Shown: positions 1 to 8,991, counted from the first letter of the stretch. The stretch is DNA of 64,000 bases from Mycobacterium sp. ACS1612 (GCF_001667505.1 NZ_LZHZ01000033.1:98739-162738), one strand, 5' to 3'. A program made the numbers and translations. Notes: generated by a model from the letters alone, not told the origin.

Positions 1-908
1 ACCACCGCGGCCGCGATCAGCCCGGTCAGCGACGACACCTCCAGCGCCACAGCGAGAACCACCATGCCTGCCACCAGGATCGCGCAGCCGATCGCGACCG
101 CACGGTTCGGGTCGAGGTTGCGCGCGGCCAGCTGGGCCATCGCCGACGCGAAGAAGATCGTGCTGGCGATGAGCCCGGCCACCGCGTGGTTGTCGATGCC
201 GACGACCCCGGAGAGGAACGACGGGGCCACCGCGGCGAACAATCCCGTCACCGCGAAGCCGGCGAATGCGGCAAGCGAGGCGACGACGAACACGGCGCGC
301 ACCTCGGGAGGCACCGACAACCGCTGCACACCGATGCTGCCCGTGCGCGCAGAGGTTTCCGGCACGACGAACACCGCTACGCCCGCCAACACCGCCAGCA
401 CGATGTGCACGACGAAGCTGAGCTTCAACGGCGCAGGCGCGTACTCCACGAGCAGCCCGGCCAACAACGGCCCGACGCCGAGGCCGCCCATGTTGGCGAC
501 CGTCGCCACCGCCGCGGCCCTGGTGCGCCACGACTCCGGTGCGGCTTCGATGACGGCCGCGGTGGCGGTGCCGGTGAAGATGCCCGCCGACAGGCCGGAC
601 AAGACGCGCCCGACGAGCAACAGCGACACCGAGTCGGCGGCGAGGAAGACTGCGGCGCTCGCCAGCGCGGCCACCACACCCGCCAGCAGCACGGGCCGTC
701 TGCCGATCGCGTCGGACCAGCGTCCGAACACCAGCAGGGCGAACAGCACGCCGCCCGCGTAGCTCGCGTAGATCACCGTGGTGGTCAACACCGCAAAGTG
801 CATATGCTCGCCGTACAGCGCGTACATCGGCGTCGGCAAAGTGGTGCCGACCATGATGGCCGCAAACGCATAGGCCAACAGGCCGAAGGCGAAGCGTCGA
901 GCGGTCAC
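1..908 (-). CDS. MFS transporter (partial, C-terminus beyond window)
   Basis: The minus-strand frame opens at GTG 908 and stays open to the window edge, giving about 302 residues of a hydrophobic protein. The N-terminus (starting MTARRFAFGLLAYAFAAIM) is a membrane segment, and the loop GRWSDAIGRRPVLL is the conserved motif between helices 2 and 3 of major facilitator superfamily proteins. About eight to nine membrane helices are visible, so the last part of a usual 12-helix carrier is missing. The fold suggests a proton-driven exporter in the inner membrane. The substrate cannot be told. It is transcribed in the same direction as the symporter that follows upstream, with a short gap. Confidence 0.85.
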   Translation of the reverse strand, partial: MTARRFAFGLLAYAFAAIMVGTTLPTPMYALYGEHMHFAVLTTTVIYASYAGGVLFALLVFGRWSDAIGRRPVLLAGVVAALASAAVFLAADSVSLLLVGRVLSGLSAGIFTGTATAAVIEAAPESWRTRAAAVATVANMGGLGVGPLLAGLLVEYAPAPLKLSFVVHIVLAVLAGVAVFVVPETSARTGSIGVQRLSVPPEVRAVFVVASLAAFAGFAVTGLFAAVAPSFLSGVVGIDNHAVAGLIASTIFFASAMAQLAARNLDPNRAVAIGCAILVAGMVVLAVALEVSSLTGLIAAAV

Positions 909-951
909 GGGTGAAGATAACCCACCTGGACGCCTCGGTAATCCCGTGGTG

Positions 952-2583
952 CTAGTGGCTAACGGCCTTCTCCGCGCCGATGCCGGTCAGCGAGCGCACC
1001 TCGAATTCGGCGTTGACCATCGGGTCGCCGCGGTCGGGTGAGGTCAGCGTGCCGACGATGCCGAGCAAGAATGCCAGCGGTATCGACACGATGCCGGGAT
1101 TGGCCAGCGGGAACCACGCGAAGTCGACGCTCGGCAGCATCGCGGTCTTGGCGCCCGAGACCGCGGGGGAGAAGACGATCAGCACGATCGTGGAGATCAG
1201 CCCGCCGTACATGCTCCACAGCGCGCCGCGGGTGTTGAACCGCGGCCAGTACAGCGAGTACAGGATCGTCGGCAGGTTGGCTGCCGCCGCGACCGCGAAC
1301 GCCAGTGCGACCAGGAAGGCAATGTTCTGTTCGGCGGCCAGGACGCCGAGGCCGATCGCGAGAATGCCGAGCACGACGACCGTGATGCGGGAGACCCGCA
1401 CCTGTTCGTCCTCGGTCACCTGATGGCTCTTCATCACGCTGGCGTAGATGTCGTGCGCGAATGACGTTGCGGCAGTGATGGTCAGGCCGGCCACCACCGC
1501 GAGGATGGTGGCGAACGCGACCGCGGAGATCACACCGAGCAGGATCACGCCGCCGAGTTCGAAGGCGAGCAACGGCGCGGCGGAGTTCTGCGCGCCTGGC
1601 GCCGCCAGGATCTCGTCCGGGCCGACCAGCGCCGCGGCGCCGTAACCCAGTGCCAGCGTGAACAGGTAAAACGCGCCGATCAACACGATCGCCCAGACCA
1701 CCGAGCGGCGGGCCTCCTTGGCCGTCGGCACCGTGTAGAAACGCATCAGCACGTGCGGCAGGCCCGCGGTGCCGAGCACCAGGGCCAGCGCCAGCGAGAT
1801 GAAGTTGATCTGCGATGTCAGGGACGTGCCGTACTGGGCGCCGGGCGCCAGCACGTCGCGCTTGGCGACGGCCGCGTTGGCCGAGTCGGAGACGGCGGTC
1901 TGTGCGGCGCCGAGGATCTCGGAGAAGTTCAGCCCGAACTTGCCGAGCACGATGGCGGTCATCAGCGCGGCGCCGCCGATCAGCAGCACGGCCTTGATGA
2001 TCTGCACCCAGGTGGTGCCCTTCATCCCGCCGATCAACACATAGAGGATCATCAGCAAGCCGACGACGGCGATCACCAGCGCCTGGCCCAGATCGCCGGT
2101 GACGTTGAGCAGCAGCGCGACCAGGCCGCCCGCGCCGGCCATCTGGGCGAGCAGGTAGAACAGGCACACGGCCAGGGTGGTGGTGGCCGCGGCGATGCGT
2201 ACCGGACGCTGCCTGAGCCGGAAGCTGAGCACATCGGCCATGGTGAATTTGCCTGAGTTCCTGAGCAATTCGGCCACCAGCAGCAAGGCGACCAGCCAGG
2301 CGACCAGGAAGCCGATGGAGTACAGGAAGCCGTCGTAGCCGTAAACCGCGATGGCGCCGGCGATGCCGAGGAAGCTGGCCGCAGACAGATAGTCGCCCGA
2401 TATCGCGATGCCGTTCTGCGGGCCCGTGAAGGCGCGTCCCGCGGTGAAGAATTCGGCGGCGGTGGTGTTCTTCTTGCTGGCCCGGATCACGATGAACAGG
2501 GTGATCGCGACGAACAGCGCGAAGATCCCGATGTTGGCGACGGGGTTGCCGACGGCCTCGGCGGCAACGATGTCGACGGTCAT
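952..2583 (-). CDS. Sodium/solute symporter, ActP (cation-acetate) type
   Basis: A 543-residue, strongly hydrophobic protein of the SSS family, close in length and pattern to the acetate permease ActP. It should take up acetate or another short monocarboxylate with a cation across the inner membrane. The N-terminal region has the ActP-like stretch AAEFFTAGRAFTGPQNG followed by GDYLSAASFLGIAG, the family signature near helix 2. About 13 membrane segments are visible. Its start codon overlaps the stop of the upstream DUF485 gene by four bases (ATGA at 2580-2583), the usual yjcH-actP pairing, which supports the acetate-type call. The exact substrate is an inference from the family. Confidence 0.88.
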   Translation of the reverse strand: MTVDIVAAEAVGNPVANIGIFALFVAITLFIVIRASKKNTTAAEFFTAGRAFTGPQNGIAISGDYLSAASFLGIAGAIAVYGYDGFLYSIGFLVAWLVALLLVAELLRNSGKFTMADVLSFRLRQRPVRIAAATTTLAVCLFYLLAQMAGAGGLVALLLNVTGDLGQALVIAVVGLLMILYVLIGGMKGTTWVQIIKAVLLIGGAALMTAIVLGKFGLNFSEILGAAQTAVSDSANAAVAKRDVLAPGAQYGTSLTSQINFISLALALVLGTAGLPHVLMRFYTVPTAKEARRSVVWAIVLIGAFYLFTLALGYGAAALVGPDEILAAPGAQNSAAPLLAFELGGVILLGVISAVAFATILAVVAGLTITAATSFAHDIYASVMKSHQVTEDEQVRVSRITVVVLGILAIGLGVLAAEQNIAFLVALAFAVAAAANLPTILYSLYWPRFNTRGALWSMYGGLISTIVLIVFSPAVSGAKTAMLPSVDFAWFPLANPGIVSIPLAFLLGIVGTLTSPDRGDPMVNAEFEVRSLTGIGAEKAVSH

Positions 2584-2930
2584 GCCGCACCGCCCTCTAG
2601 CTCGGCGCGAATGGCTGCAGCGCGTGGGTCGAGTTCACGGTTGGCGAACCGGACGTAGATACCTGTGATGACGAATGTCGACACGAATTGACCGAGGCCG
2701 ATGAGCAATCCGACGTTGATGTTGCCCCACACCTTGATGGCCATGAAGTCGTGTGCGAACGCGCCGAGCAGCACGTAGGCGAAGTACCAGACCAGGAACA
2801 GGGCGCTCATAGGAAAGACGAAGCGGCGCAGTCTGTTTCGCAACTCCTGAAACTCCGGACTGGACTGCACGGCCAGATACTCTTCGCCGCTGACAATGGT
2901 TTCCTGCGGTGGATGTTGGGTCCCGGGCAC
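2580..2930 (-). CDS. DUF485 family membrane protein (YjcH-like)
   Basis: A 116-residue protein with two membrane segments (about residues 40-60 and 75-98 from the chosen start) and the DUF485 pattern LRRFVFPMSALFLVWYFAYV. DUF485 proteins are encoded just before ActP-type symporters and are thought to be accessory subunits. I chose GTG at 2930 because AGGAG lies five bases upstream; an in-frame start at 2990 would add 20 residues without a better ribosome site. The stop overlaps the start of the symporter gene, so the two are likely translationally coupled. Confidence 0.85.
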   Translation of the reverse strand: MPGTQHPPQETIVSGEEYLAVQSSPEFQELRNRLRRFVFPMSALFLVWYFAYVLLGAFAHDFMAIKVWGNINVGLLIGLGQFVSTFVITGIYVRFANRELDPRAAAIRAELEGGAA

Positions 2931-3045
2931 GATGACTCCTGACCTCGATGTGTAGTTGTGCGCGCAGCCTCGCGGTGAGACCTGCGTCACAATAAGCTAG
3001 TTCCCAGGCAACTCCAAGCTCAAACGCGGGATCTAGACTGACGAA

Positions 3046-3624
3046 GTGGCGAAACTGCAGCTAGTTCAAGACCCGGCGGCCGATGCGCTGCTGGAGTCCA
3101 ATCCGTTCGCGCTGCTGGTGGGCATGCTTCTCGACCAGCAGTACCCGATGGAGGCGGCGTTCGCGGGGCCCAAGAAGATCGCCGACCGGATCGGCGGGGT
3201 GGACGCCCGCGAGATCGCCGATTACGACCCCGACAAATTCGCGGCGCTGTGCTCGAAAACCCCTGCAATACACCGCTTTCCGGGATCCATGGCGAAGCGG
3301 ATCCAGGATCTGGCGCAGATCATCGTCGACCAGTACGACGGTGACGCGTCGGCGCTGTGGACGGCGGGCAGCCCGGACGGCCCAGAGGTGCTGCGTCGAA
3401 TCAAGGCGCTGCCTGGGTTCGGCGAGCAGAAGGCGAAGATCTTTCTCGCGCTGCTGGGCAAGCAGTACGGAGTGACGCCTAAGGGGTGGCGGCAGGCAGC
3501 GGGGGACTACGGCAAGGCGGGGTCGTACATGTCGGTGGCCGACGTGACAGACGCGGGATCGCTGGAGAAGGTGCGGTCGTACAAGAAGCAGGCGAAAGCG
3601 GCAGCCAAGGCGGCGAAGGGTTAG
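3046..3624 (+). CDS. HhH-GPD superfamily base-excision repair protein (Rv1156-like)
   Basis: A 192-residue protein starting at GTG 3046. Residues near 120-135 carry a helix-hairpin-helix of the form LPGFGEQKAKIFLALL, as in endonuclease III-type DNA glycosylases, and the N-terminal half (PFALLVGMLLDQQYPMEAAF) matches the glycosylase core helix LLDQQ. The C-terminus is a Lys/Ala-rich tail. The position normally holding the catalytic lysine after the hairpin is Gln, and the Asp that follows in the GPD motif is not evident (GVTPKGW occupies that place), so activity may be monofunctional or altered. The 3' end overlaps the convergent resolvase-domain gene by four bases. The M. tuberculosis counterpart is, from memory, Rv1156. 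Confidence 0.8.
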   Translation: MAKLQLVQDPAADALLESNPFALLVGMLLDQQYPMEAAFAGPKKIADRIGGVDAREIADYDPDKFAALCSKTPAIHRFPGSMAKRIQDLAQIIVDQYDGDASALWTAGSPDGPEVLRRIKALPGFGEQKAKIFLALLGKQYGVTPKGWRQAAGDYGKAGSYMSVADVTDAGSLEKVRSYKKQAKAAAKAAKG

Positions 3625-4007
3625 CTCGCGTGGTGGTCGTGCTGCAGGTCGAGTTGGGCCAGTGACGTCAGGATGTGGGCGACGACGCGGCCCGTCGACG
3701 TCCCGGTGTCGAGCCCCTCTTTCAGGGTGCGCAGCCTGATTCCGCGGTCGGTGAGGTCGGCGATCGTGCGCGTCACCTCGGCGGCCGAGCGGCCAAGGCG
3801 GTCGACCGCGACGACGATGACGGTGTCGCCCGAACGCGCGTAGCTCAGCATCGCGTGCAGGCCGGCACGGGCCCGCTCAGCGGTATCGGACAACTTGTCG
3901 GTGAACACCCGTCGCGGGTCGACGCCTGCAGCATTGAGTTCCGCGAGCTGTCCCTCCAGGTTCTGCTCGGCGGCGCTGGCTGTGGCGTAGCCCAGCGTGC
4001 AGGTCAC
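3621..4007 (-). CDS. Solitary serine-recombinase catalytic domain (resolvase N-terminal-like)
   Basis: A 128-residue protein that aligns over its whole length with the catalytic domain of resolvases/invertases. It keeps the nucleophile region as GYATASAAEQN, where the usual form is GYARVSTxxQ, so the Ser is present but the preceding Arg is Thr. It keeps the second motif as VDRLGRSAAE. The protein ends about where the long E helix begins, so the dimer helix and the DNA-binding helix-turn-helix are absent. It starts at GTG 4007. No inverted repeats or partner transposase are seen nearby. It may be a domesticated or decaying recombinase fragment; the open frame over its full length argues against recent decay. 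Confidence 0.8.
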   Translation of the reverse strand: MTCTLGYATASAAEQNLEGQLAELNAAGVDPRRVFTDKLSDTAERARAGLHAMLSYARSGDTVIVVAVDRLGRSAAEVTRTIADLTDRGIRLRTLKEGLDTGTSTGRVVAHILTSLAQLDLQHDHHAS

Positions 4008-4082
4008 GGATCCAAGGTCTCACGGCTGCCGTCGCGAAGGGAAGCGATGACACCTCATCGATTTCAGCTAACTGCCGAACCG

Positions 4083-4760
4083 TTACCCGACGACAAACGG
4101 CTTACCGTCGAAGCGTTCGCGGGTCGCGAGTTCGCTGACCGGCTTGCGGGTGAGCTTGGTGAACTGTTTGACGGGCTTGCCGATCGGAAGGATGGCGGCG
4201 ATCGCGTAATCGTCGGGGATGCCGAGCAATTCCTTGACCCGCGGCTCCTCGGGCACCGCCATGGTGGTCAGCACGCCGCCGTAGCCCTCGTTGCGGGCGG
4301 CAAGCAGGATGTTCCAGACGAACGGATACACAGACGCGCCGGAGACGACGCCAATGCGGTCGAGGTCCTGGTCCATTGCCGCACAGATGTTGAGGTCAAC
4401 CGTGACGACGAGGACGGCGGCGGCGCTGAGCACAGGGGCGCCGAGCTGGGGCGGCACCTCGGTGGCGGCGACCTGTTCGGGCGAAACCCGCATGGGCTGC
4501 ACCGGGTTCCACGGGCCCTCGCCGTTCCTGGACTGCGCGATGTAGCGCTGCGCGCCGGTGACACTCAGTTCGACGATCGCTTCACGGGTGGCCCGGTCCC
4601 GTACGACGATCACCCGTGCGCCCTGGCGGTTGCCACCGCTGGGTGCGAAGCGGGCGTTGTCGAGGATGCGCTCGATGACTTCGTCGGGCAGCGCGTCGTC
4701 GGTGAATCGGCGGGCCGCACCGGCGGTGCGCATCACGTCGTACAAGTCCATGACCGCCAT
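4083..4760 (-). CDS. Nitroreductase family FMN oxidoreductase
   Basis: A 225-residue protein with the nitroreductase fold signatures: DVMRTAGAARRFTDDALP near the N-terminus, ARFAPSGGNRQGARVIVV around residue 37 (FMN phosphate binding), and GYGGVLTTM around residue 160, which precedes the second FMN contact. Such enzymes are soluble flavoproteins using NAD(P)H to reduce nitro, quinone or unsaturated substrates. The true substrate is unknown. The start at 4760 leaves only 26 bases to the divergent DUF1059 gene, so the promoters of both must lie in that short gap or the genes are leaderless. An internal Met three residues in is an alternative start. Confidence 0.85.
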   Translation of the reverse strand: MAVMDLYDVMRTAGAARRFTDDALPDEVIERILDNARFAPSGGNRQGARVIVVRDRATREAIVELSVTGAQRYIAQSRNGEGPWNPVQPMRVSPEQVAATEVPPQLGAPVLSAAAVLVVTVDLNICAAMDQDLDRIGVVSGASVYPFVWNILLAARNEGYGGVLTTMAVPEEPRVKELLGIPDDYAIAAILPIGKPVKQFTKLTRKPVSELATRERFDGKPFVVG

Positions 4761-4786
4761 CTTGGCGGATATGCGATTGTGAACAT

Positions 4787-4933
4787 ATGAAGACTCACTT
4801 GAATTGCCCCTGTGGTGAGGCGATCACCGGCAAGGACGAGGACGACCTCGTCGAGAAGGCCCAGGCTCATCTGGCCGAGGCACATCCCGGCCGCGAGTAC
4901 GACCGGGACATGATCCTCTTCATGGCCTACTGA
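4787..4933 (+). CDS. DUF1059 small protein
   Basis: A 48-residue soluble protein that starts at ATG 4787 and ends at TGA 4933. It opens with MKTHLNCPCGEAI and ends with a DMILFMAY tail. The CPCG motif, the acidic middle (GKDEDDLVEKAQAHLAEAHP) and the length match the DUF1059 family, whose function is unknown. The pattern Cys-Pro-Cys followed by a His in AHP could hold a metal, which is inference. It is divergent from the nitroreductase gene with a 26-base gap. Confidence 0.75.
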   Translation: MKTHLNCPCGEAITGKDEDDLVEKAQAHLAEAHPGREYDRDMILFMAY

Positions 4934-4961
4934 TCAACCCAGCTTTGGGCAGACGCCGAAT

Positions 4962-5915
4962 TCACGGAACGACCGTCGACCCGATCGTCGGCATGAACTG
5001 GCACTGCTTGTCGAGCGTGGTCACCTGTCCGAAGATCGTCGAGATGATGCTGCCCGAGCCGGTTTCGACGATGGCCGACAGTGTCGTCGGCCCGTTCGGG
5101 TTGATGTCAGGCCGCGGCTTGAGCGTCGCGCTGCCCGACTTGCCCGTCGTCAGATTCACCCACGTGACGTTCAACGGCAGCTTCTGTTCGGCGGCAGGCG
5201 CGGGGGTGCCAATCGCGGTGAACACATAGGCCGTCTGGCCCGCGGTCGGGCCGGGTGACGGGATCTTCGCCGGGCCCGCCACCGAGATCGCGGTCGCCAA
5301 CACATTGCCGCCGTCGGCCAGGCAGCCGTTGCTGATCGACGGGTACAGGAAGTCCTGGGTCGTCGGTGAGTCAGGACCGAAGCCCGGCGCCGCGGCCGGG
5401 GCCGCCGCGGGGTCGGGTGGGGGCGCGGGTGCTGCTGCCGCTGCGGGTACCGCAACCGGCGCCGCCGCGGGAGCTGCCGCGGGTGCCGCCGCCGGAGCGG
5501 GCGGGAGCACCGGTGCCGCATCGGGCACCGGACCGACGGCGTGCGCCGGGTCCACCCCCAACGGCAGATGCGCCTCCGTGCCAGGAATTGCGCCTGGCGC
5601 GGGAACGTGTGCGACGAACTGGTTCACCGCCGTCGCCACGTTTCGCGAATCCGACGGCAGCGCCGAGTTTCCCGCGAAGGCGGCCGCGGCCGCCATCAAC
5701 GTCGACGCGGCGTTGGTCGGATCCGCCGCTGCCTGTTGTATCACCGGGCCGATGCCCTGCACCGCCGACAAGCCCGGCGCCTGCATTGCATCGATCGGCA
5801 GCGGCGCGGGCGCCGGGTCGGCATTGGCCGCAGGCACCATTCCACCCAACAGCAGCGCTACCGACGACCCGACGACGGCCGCGGCGCCGCCGAACTTCGT
5901 GCTGATCGATCCCAT
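4962..5915 (-). CDS. Secreted Ala/Pro-rich protein (Rv1157c-like)
   Basis: A 317-residue protein beginning with a signal peptide (residues about 1-32, cleavage likely at ANA-DP). After a short helical segment, residues about 125-180 are low complexity built of Ala and Pro with few other residues, like a cell-wall-spanning spacer. The C-terminal 130 residues form a compact domain with two Cys (in NGCLADGG and DKQCQF) that could be disulfide-linked outside the cell, plus predicted beta strands such as TAYVFTAIGT. Order and composition match the M. tuberculosis secreted protein Rv1157c. It is followed upstream by a second Ala/Pro-rich secreted gene in the same orientation. Function is unknown. 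Confidence 0.82.
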   Translation of the reverse strand: MGSISTKFGGAAAVVGSSVALLLGGMVPAANADPAPAPLPIDAMQAPGLSAVQGIGPVIQQAAADPTNAASTLMAAAAAFAGNSALPSDSRNVATAVNQFVAHVPAPGAIPGTEAHLPLGVDPAHAVGPVPDAAPVLPPAPAAAPAAAPAAAPVAVPAAAAAPAPPPDPAAAPAAAPGFGPDSPTTQDFLYPSISNGCLADGGNVLATAISVAGPAKIPSPGPTAGQTAYVFTAIGTPAPAAEQKLPLNVTWVNLTTGKSGSATLKPRPDINPNGPTTLSAIVETGSGSIISTIFGQVTTLDKQCQFMPTIGSTVVP

Positions 5916-5959
5916 GATGTCCCCGATTCCTGGTAGTGGCTATCGCTGCGCGGGCGCCG

Positions 5960-6532
5960 TCACGGCAAGGCGGACAACGGCATCAACAGCGGCGCGACGC
6001 CCGCGGCCGGTGCAGGAGCAGCAGCAGGAGCGGCAGCCGGAGCGGCCGCTGCCGGCGCCGCGGGTGCAGCCGCCGGAGTCGCCGCGGGCAACAGGCCTGC
6101 CAACGGCATGCCCTGCGGCAGCAGCGAGGCGAGGCCGGTGGGCAATCCGGACAGCAGGTTCTGTGCCGGGGCGGCGGCAGCAGCCGGAGCGGTGGCGGCA
6201 GCCGGTGCGGCCGCGGGGGCCGCCGGAGCCGCCGGAGCCTGCGGAAGCGTCAGAGACGCCGTCGCGGTCGGTGCAGGGGTGGCCGCCGGCGCCGCCGCCG
6301 GAGCCGCGGCCTGCGTACCGCTGAGCACTGACGTCAGGCCCTGCATCAGGGTGGTCGCGGCGGCTGGGTTGGTCGCCAACTGCTGCAGGAACGGCAGGCC
6401 CGGCACGCCCGGGGTGGGCGCCGGCGCCGCCGCCGGCTCAGCTGCCGCGGTGGCGCTGAGTCCCAATGCGACCGGTACCGCACTCGCCGCGGCGATCAGG
6501 CTGGTGACAAGCATTTTTCTGGTCAATTTCAT
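5960..6532 (-). CDS. Secreted Ala/Pro-rich protein (Rv1158c-like)
   Basis: A 190-residue protein with a signal peptide ([19 protein letters not shown], cleavage near AAA-EP at about residue 32). Two short helical blocks ([20 protein letters not shown] and [18 protein letters not shown]) are separated by long Ala/Pro runs. It has no Cys and no recognisable enzyme domain. It lies 44 bases upstream of the Rv1157c-like gene on the same strand, so the two may be co-transcribed as an exported pair. The 113-base gap to pimE on the other strand holds the divergent promoters. Function is unknown. Confidence 0.78.
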   Translation of the reverse strand: MKLTRKMLVTSLIAAASAVPVALGLSATAAAEPAAAPAPTPGVPGLPFLQQLATNPAAATTLMQGLTSVLSGTQAAAPAAAPAATPAPTATASLTLPQAPAAPAAPAAAPAAATAPAAAAAPAQNLLSGLPTGLASLLPQGMPLAGLLPAATPAAAPAAPAAAAPAAAPAAAPAPAAGVAPLLMPLSALP

Positions 6533-6645
6533 GGTTCTCCCAAATTCGTTGGTGGACGCCTGCGCCCGACAGTCGTCCAGTTACTGGTGTTACTCAAGTG
6601 ACACGTGTGGCGGTTATTCAACCGTTACGGATGCGAAGGGAATCG

Positions 6646-7902
6646 GTGACCGTCGCTAGAGTCGGGCGGATAGACACCTCGACTGACGCCGCACCGCGCA
6701 TGGCCGCCCGCTTGGCCGCCGCGGCGCCCGTGCTTTTGGCGCTCAGCATCGCCGCGCGCTTCGCGTGGACATACCTGGTGCCCAACGGCGCCAATTTCGT
6801 CGACCTTCGGGTGTACGTCGGCGGCGCGGCGGCACTCGACCACCACGGCACGCTGTACGACTACGTCTACGCCGACCAGACGCCCGACTTCCCGCTGCCC
6901 TTCACCTATCCGCCGTTCGCGGCCGTCGTGTTCTATCCACTGCATCTGATTCCGTTCGGAATCCTCGCGTTCGCGTGGCAACTCGGCATCATCGCCGCGC
7001 TCTACGGTGTGGCGCGGATCAGCCAGCGACTGGTGACCGGCCCGCAAAGCGATCGACGCATCGCGATGGTGTGGACCGCGGTCGGCATCTGGATCGAACC
7101 GCTGCGCAGCACCTTCGACTACGGCCAGATCAACGTGCTTCTCACGCTGGCCGTGTTATACGCCGTCTACAGCACGCGCTGGTGGCTGTCCGGGCTGCTC
7201 GTCGGGCTCGCGGCAGGTGTGAAACTCACGCCTGCGGTGTCCGGTTTGTACTTCGTCGGCGCCCGGCGATGGGGCGCGGTGGTGTTCTCCGCGGTGGTGT
7301 TCTTCGCGACCATCGCCGTCTCTGCGCTCGTCGTCGGCGACCAAACCCGTTACTACTTCACGGAATTGCTCGGCGACGCGGACCGGGTGGGCCCGATCGG
7401 GACGTCGTTCAACCAGTCATGGCGTGGCGGGATTTCGCGGATCCTCGGACACGACGCCGGCTACGGGCCGATCGTGATCGCAGGCATCGTGGTCACCGCG
7501 GTGCTCGCGGTGCTCGCGTGGCGCGCTATCGGCGGCGCCGCCGACCGGCTCGGCGCCATCGTCATCGTGCAACTGTTCGGGCTGCTGCTGTCGCCCATCT
7601 CGTGGACTCATCACTGGGTGTGGCTGATCCCGCTGATGATCTGGCTGCTGCACGGTCCGCTGCGGCACCTGCTCGGCGCACGGGTGCTGGGATGGGGCTG
7701 GCTCGTCCTCACGCTGATCGGCGTGCCGTGGCTGTTGAGCTTCGCCCAGCCGACGATCTGGGTGATCTCCCGGCCGTGGTATCTGGCCTGGGCAGGCCTG
7801 ATCTACATCGTCGCCACGCTGGCGACGCTCGGGTGGATCGCCGCTACGGGTTCCCGACGATCTGATTTATCTCCCGCGCCATCGCCAGATCCTTCTCGGT
7901 GA
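6646..7902 (+). CDS. pimE: Polyprenyl-phosphate-mannose-dependent mannosyltransferase PimE
   Basis: A polytopic membrane protein of about 418 residues, of the GT87/GT-C class. PimE adds the fifth mannose to phosphatidylinositol mannosides using polyprenyl-phosphate mannose on the periplasmic side. The first extracellular loop carries [14 protein letters not shown], with the Asp at about residue 53 corresponding to the catalytic Asp of PimE. About ten membrane helices follow. I chose GTG 6646 because AAGGG lies five bases upstream; an in-frame start at 6598 would add a non-hydrophobic stretch. Gene order with the two Ala/Pro-rich genes and mutT2 matches M. tuberculosis Rv1157c-Rv1160. Its 3' end overlaps the convergent pterin dehydratase gene by 59 bases. 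Confidence 0.9.
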   Translation: MTVARVGRIDTSTDAAPRMAARLAAAAPVLLALSIAARFAWTYLVPNGANFVDLRVYVGGAAALDHHGTLYDYVYADQTPDFPLPFTYPPFAAVVFYPLHLIPFGILAFAWQLGIIAALYGVARISQRLVTGPQSDRRIAMVWTAVGIWIEPLRSTFDYGQINVLLTLAVLYAVYSTRWWLSGLLVGLAAGVKLTPAVSGLYFVGARRWGAVVFSAVVFFATIAVSALVVGDQTRYYFTELLGDADRVGPIGTSFNQSWRGGISRILGHDAGYGPIVIAGIVVTAVLAVLAWRAIGGAADRLGAIVIVQLFGLLLSPISWTHHWVWLIPLMIWLLHGPLRHLLGARVLGWGWLVLTLIGVPWLLSFAQPTIWVISRPWYLAWAGLIYIVATLATLGWIAATGSRRSDLSPAPSPDPSR

Positions 7903-8131
7903 TACCGCCCTCCGAATGCGTCACCAACGCGAAAGTCACCGTCCGCCAGCGGATGTCGATGTCGGGATGATGGTCTTTCTGCTCCGCCTTCTCGCCGACA
8001 CGTCGCACGGCGTCGATGCCGTCGAGAAACGCGGGAAACTTGACCGAGCGGCGCAGTGCGCCATCAGCGCGTTCCCAGCCGGGTAGGTCGGGCAGTGCGG
8101 CATCTACTTGGTCGTCCGTCAACACAGCCAT
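7844..8131 (-). CDS. Pterin-4-alpha-carbinolamine dehydratase
   Basis: A 95-residue protein of the PCD/DCoH family. It dehydrates 4a-hydroxy-tetrahydropterins, recycling the cofactor of aromatic amino acid hydroxylases; in mycobacteria the real partner is uncertain. The active-site signature [14 protein letters not shown] (about residues 49-62) contains the paired His, and [16 protein letters not shown] follows as in the family. Length is typical. It is encoded on the strand opposite pimE with a tail-to-tail overlap of 59 bases, matching the place of Rv1159A in M. tuberculosis. Confidence 0.9.
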   Translation of the reverse strand: MAVLTDDQVDAALPDLPGWERADGALRRSVKFPAFLDGIDAVRRVGEKAEQKDHHPDIDIRWRTVTFALVTHSEGGITEKDLAMAREINQIVGNP

Positions 8132-8200
8132 CTAGTCAACGTAGCGCGACCGTGGTTCGCCTGACAGGTCCCTGACAGACACATTTCGCAGGATTGAGGT

Positions 8201-8533
8201 GTGCATCGGCGTTCTGTTTCTGTTGTCGCCGCGGGCGGGCTGTTGGTCGTCCTGTTGGTCGGGTTGGTCGTGTCGGTCTTCTGGGTGTCCGACAGCGCCG
8301 AACACCAACCAAGGCAACCGGTTTCGTTCCCGCCGACGACGACGGCGTTGCCCACGCCCAGCGCGACGCGCGCCGTCGCCCCGATGCCGTCGCCCACCGT
8401 CACCCACGAGCCGGTCCCGTTCGACGTGTCACATGCGGCGCAGCTGACGGCGGAGACGATGAAGCCTCCGCCACCCGATCCGGGGCGCTCGCTGTTGCAC
8501 CAGCTGTTTCCGCATCTGTTCCCGAGCGGCTGA
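8201..8533 (+). CDS. Small membrane-anchored Pro/Thr-rich protein
   Basis: A 110-residue protein starting at GTG 8201. Residues about 8-30 form one membrane segment (VVAAGGLLVVLLVGLVVSVF) preceded by positive charges, giving an N-in topology. The rest is a Pro/Thr/Ser-rich extracellular stalk ending in a short helix, LLHQLFPHLFPSG. It lies 22 bases upstream of mutT2 on the same strand, so it may share its transcript. I do not recognise the family. It could be an anchored envelope protein; nothing suggests an enzyme. Confidence 0.6.
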   Translation: MHRRSVSVVAAGGLLVVLLVGLVVSVFWVSDSAEHQPRQPVSFPPTTTALPTPSATRAVAPMPSPTVTHEPVPFDVSHAAQLTAETMKPPPPDPGRSLLHQLFPHLFPSG

Positions 8534-8555
8534 TGCGCCGTATACCGTCGCGGCA

Positions 8556-8945
8556 GTGTCGAACCAGATCGTCGTTGCCGGTGCACTGATCTCGGGTCCC
8601 CTGCTGCTGGTCGCCCAGCGGGCACGACCGCCGGAGTTGGCCGGGCTGTGGGAACTGCCAGGCGGGAAAGTGGCAGCGGGCGAAACCGACGCCGCGGCCC
8701 TGGTGCGCGAGTTGCGCGAGGAGCTGGGCGTCGACGTCATCGTGGGTTCGCGCATCGGCGCCGACGTGTCGTTGAGCCCGACGATGACGCTGCGCGCCTA
8801 CCGCGTCACGCAAACCGGTGGCGTCTTACATCCCAACGATCACCGCGCGCTGCGGTGGGTGGGCGCCGAGGAACTAGGCGACCTGCCGTGGGTGCCCGCG
8901 GACCGCGCGTGGGTCGGTCACCTCAAGAAGGCGCTCACTGCGTGA
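8556..8945 (+). CDS. mutT2: NUDIX (deoxy)nucleoside triphosphate hydrolase MutT2
   Basis: A 129-residue protein starting at GTG 8556, with a full NUDIX box (GGKVAAGETDAAALVREL followed by REELG) at about residues 38-60, including the REUXEE metal-binding glutamates. MutT2 cleaves oxidised or methylated dNTPs such as 8-oxo-dGTP and 5-methyl-dCTP to monophosphates, keeping them out of DNA. The short, single-domain form and the position after pimE match M. tuberculosis Rv1160. It is cytosolic, with no signal peptide. Confidence 0.9.
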   Translation: MSNQIVVAGALISGPLLLVAQRARPPELAGLWELPGGKVAAGETDAAALVRELREELGVDVIVGSRIGADVSLSPTMTLRAYRVTQTGGVLHPNDHRALRWVGAEELGDLPWVPADRAWVGHLKKALTA

Positions 8946-8991
8946 TTCATGTTTGCGCCTTCGGACGCGGCACACATTATTCTTCCCACCC

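Noticed and set aside
1753..2256. Plus-strand frame opposite the ActP-type symporter
   Set aside because: Antisense shadow of a well-supported membrane protein.
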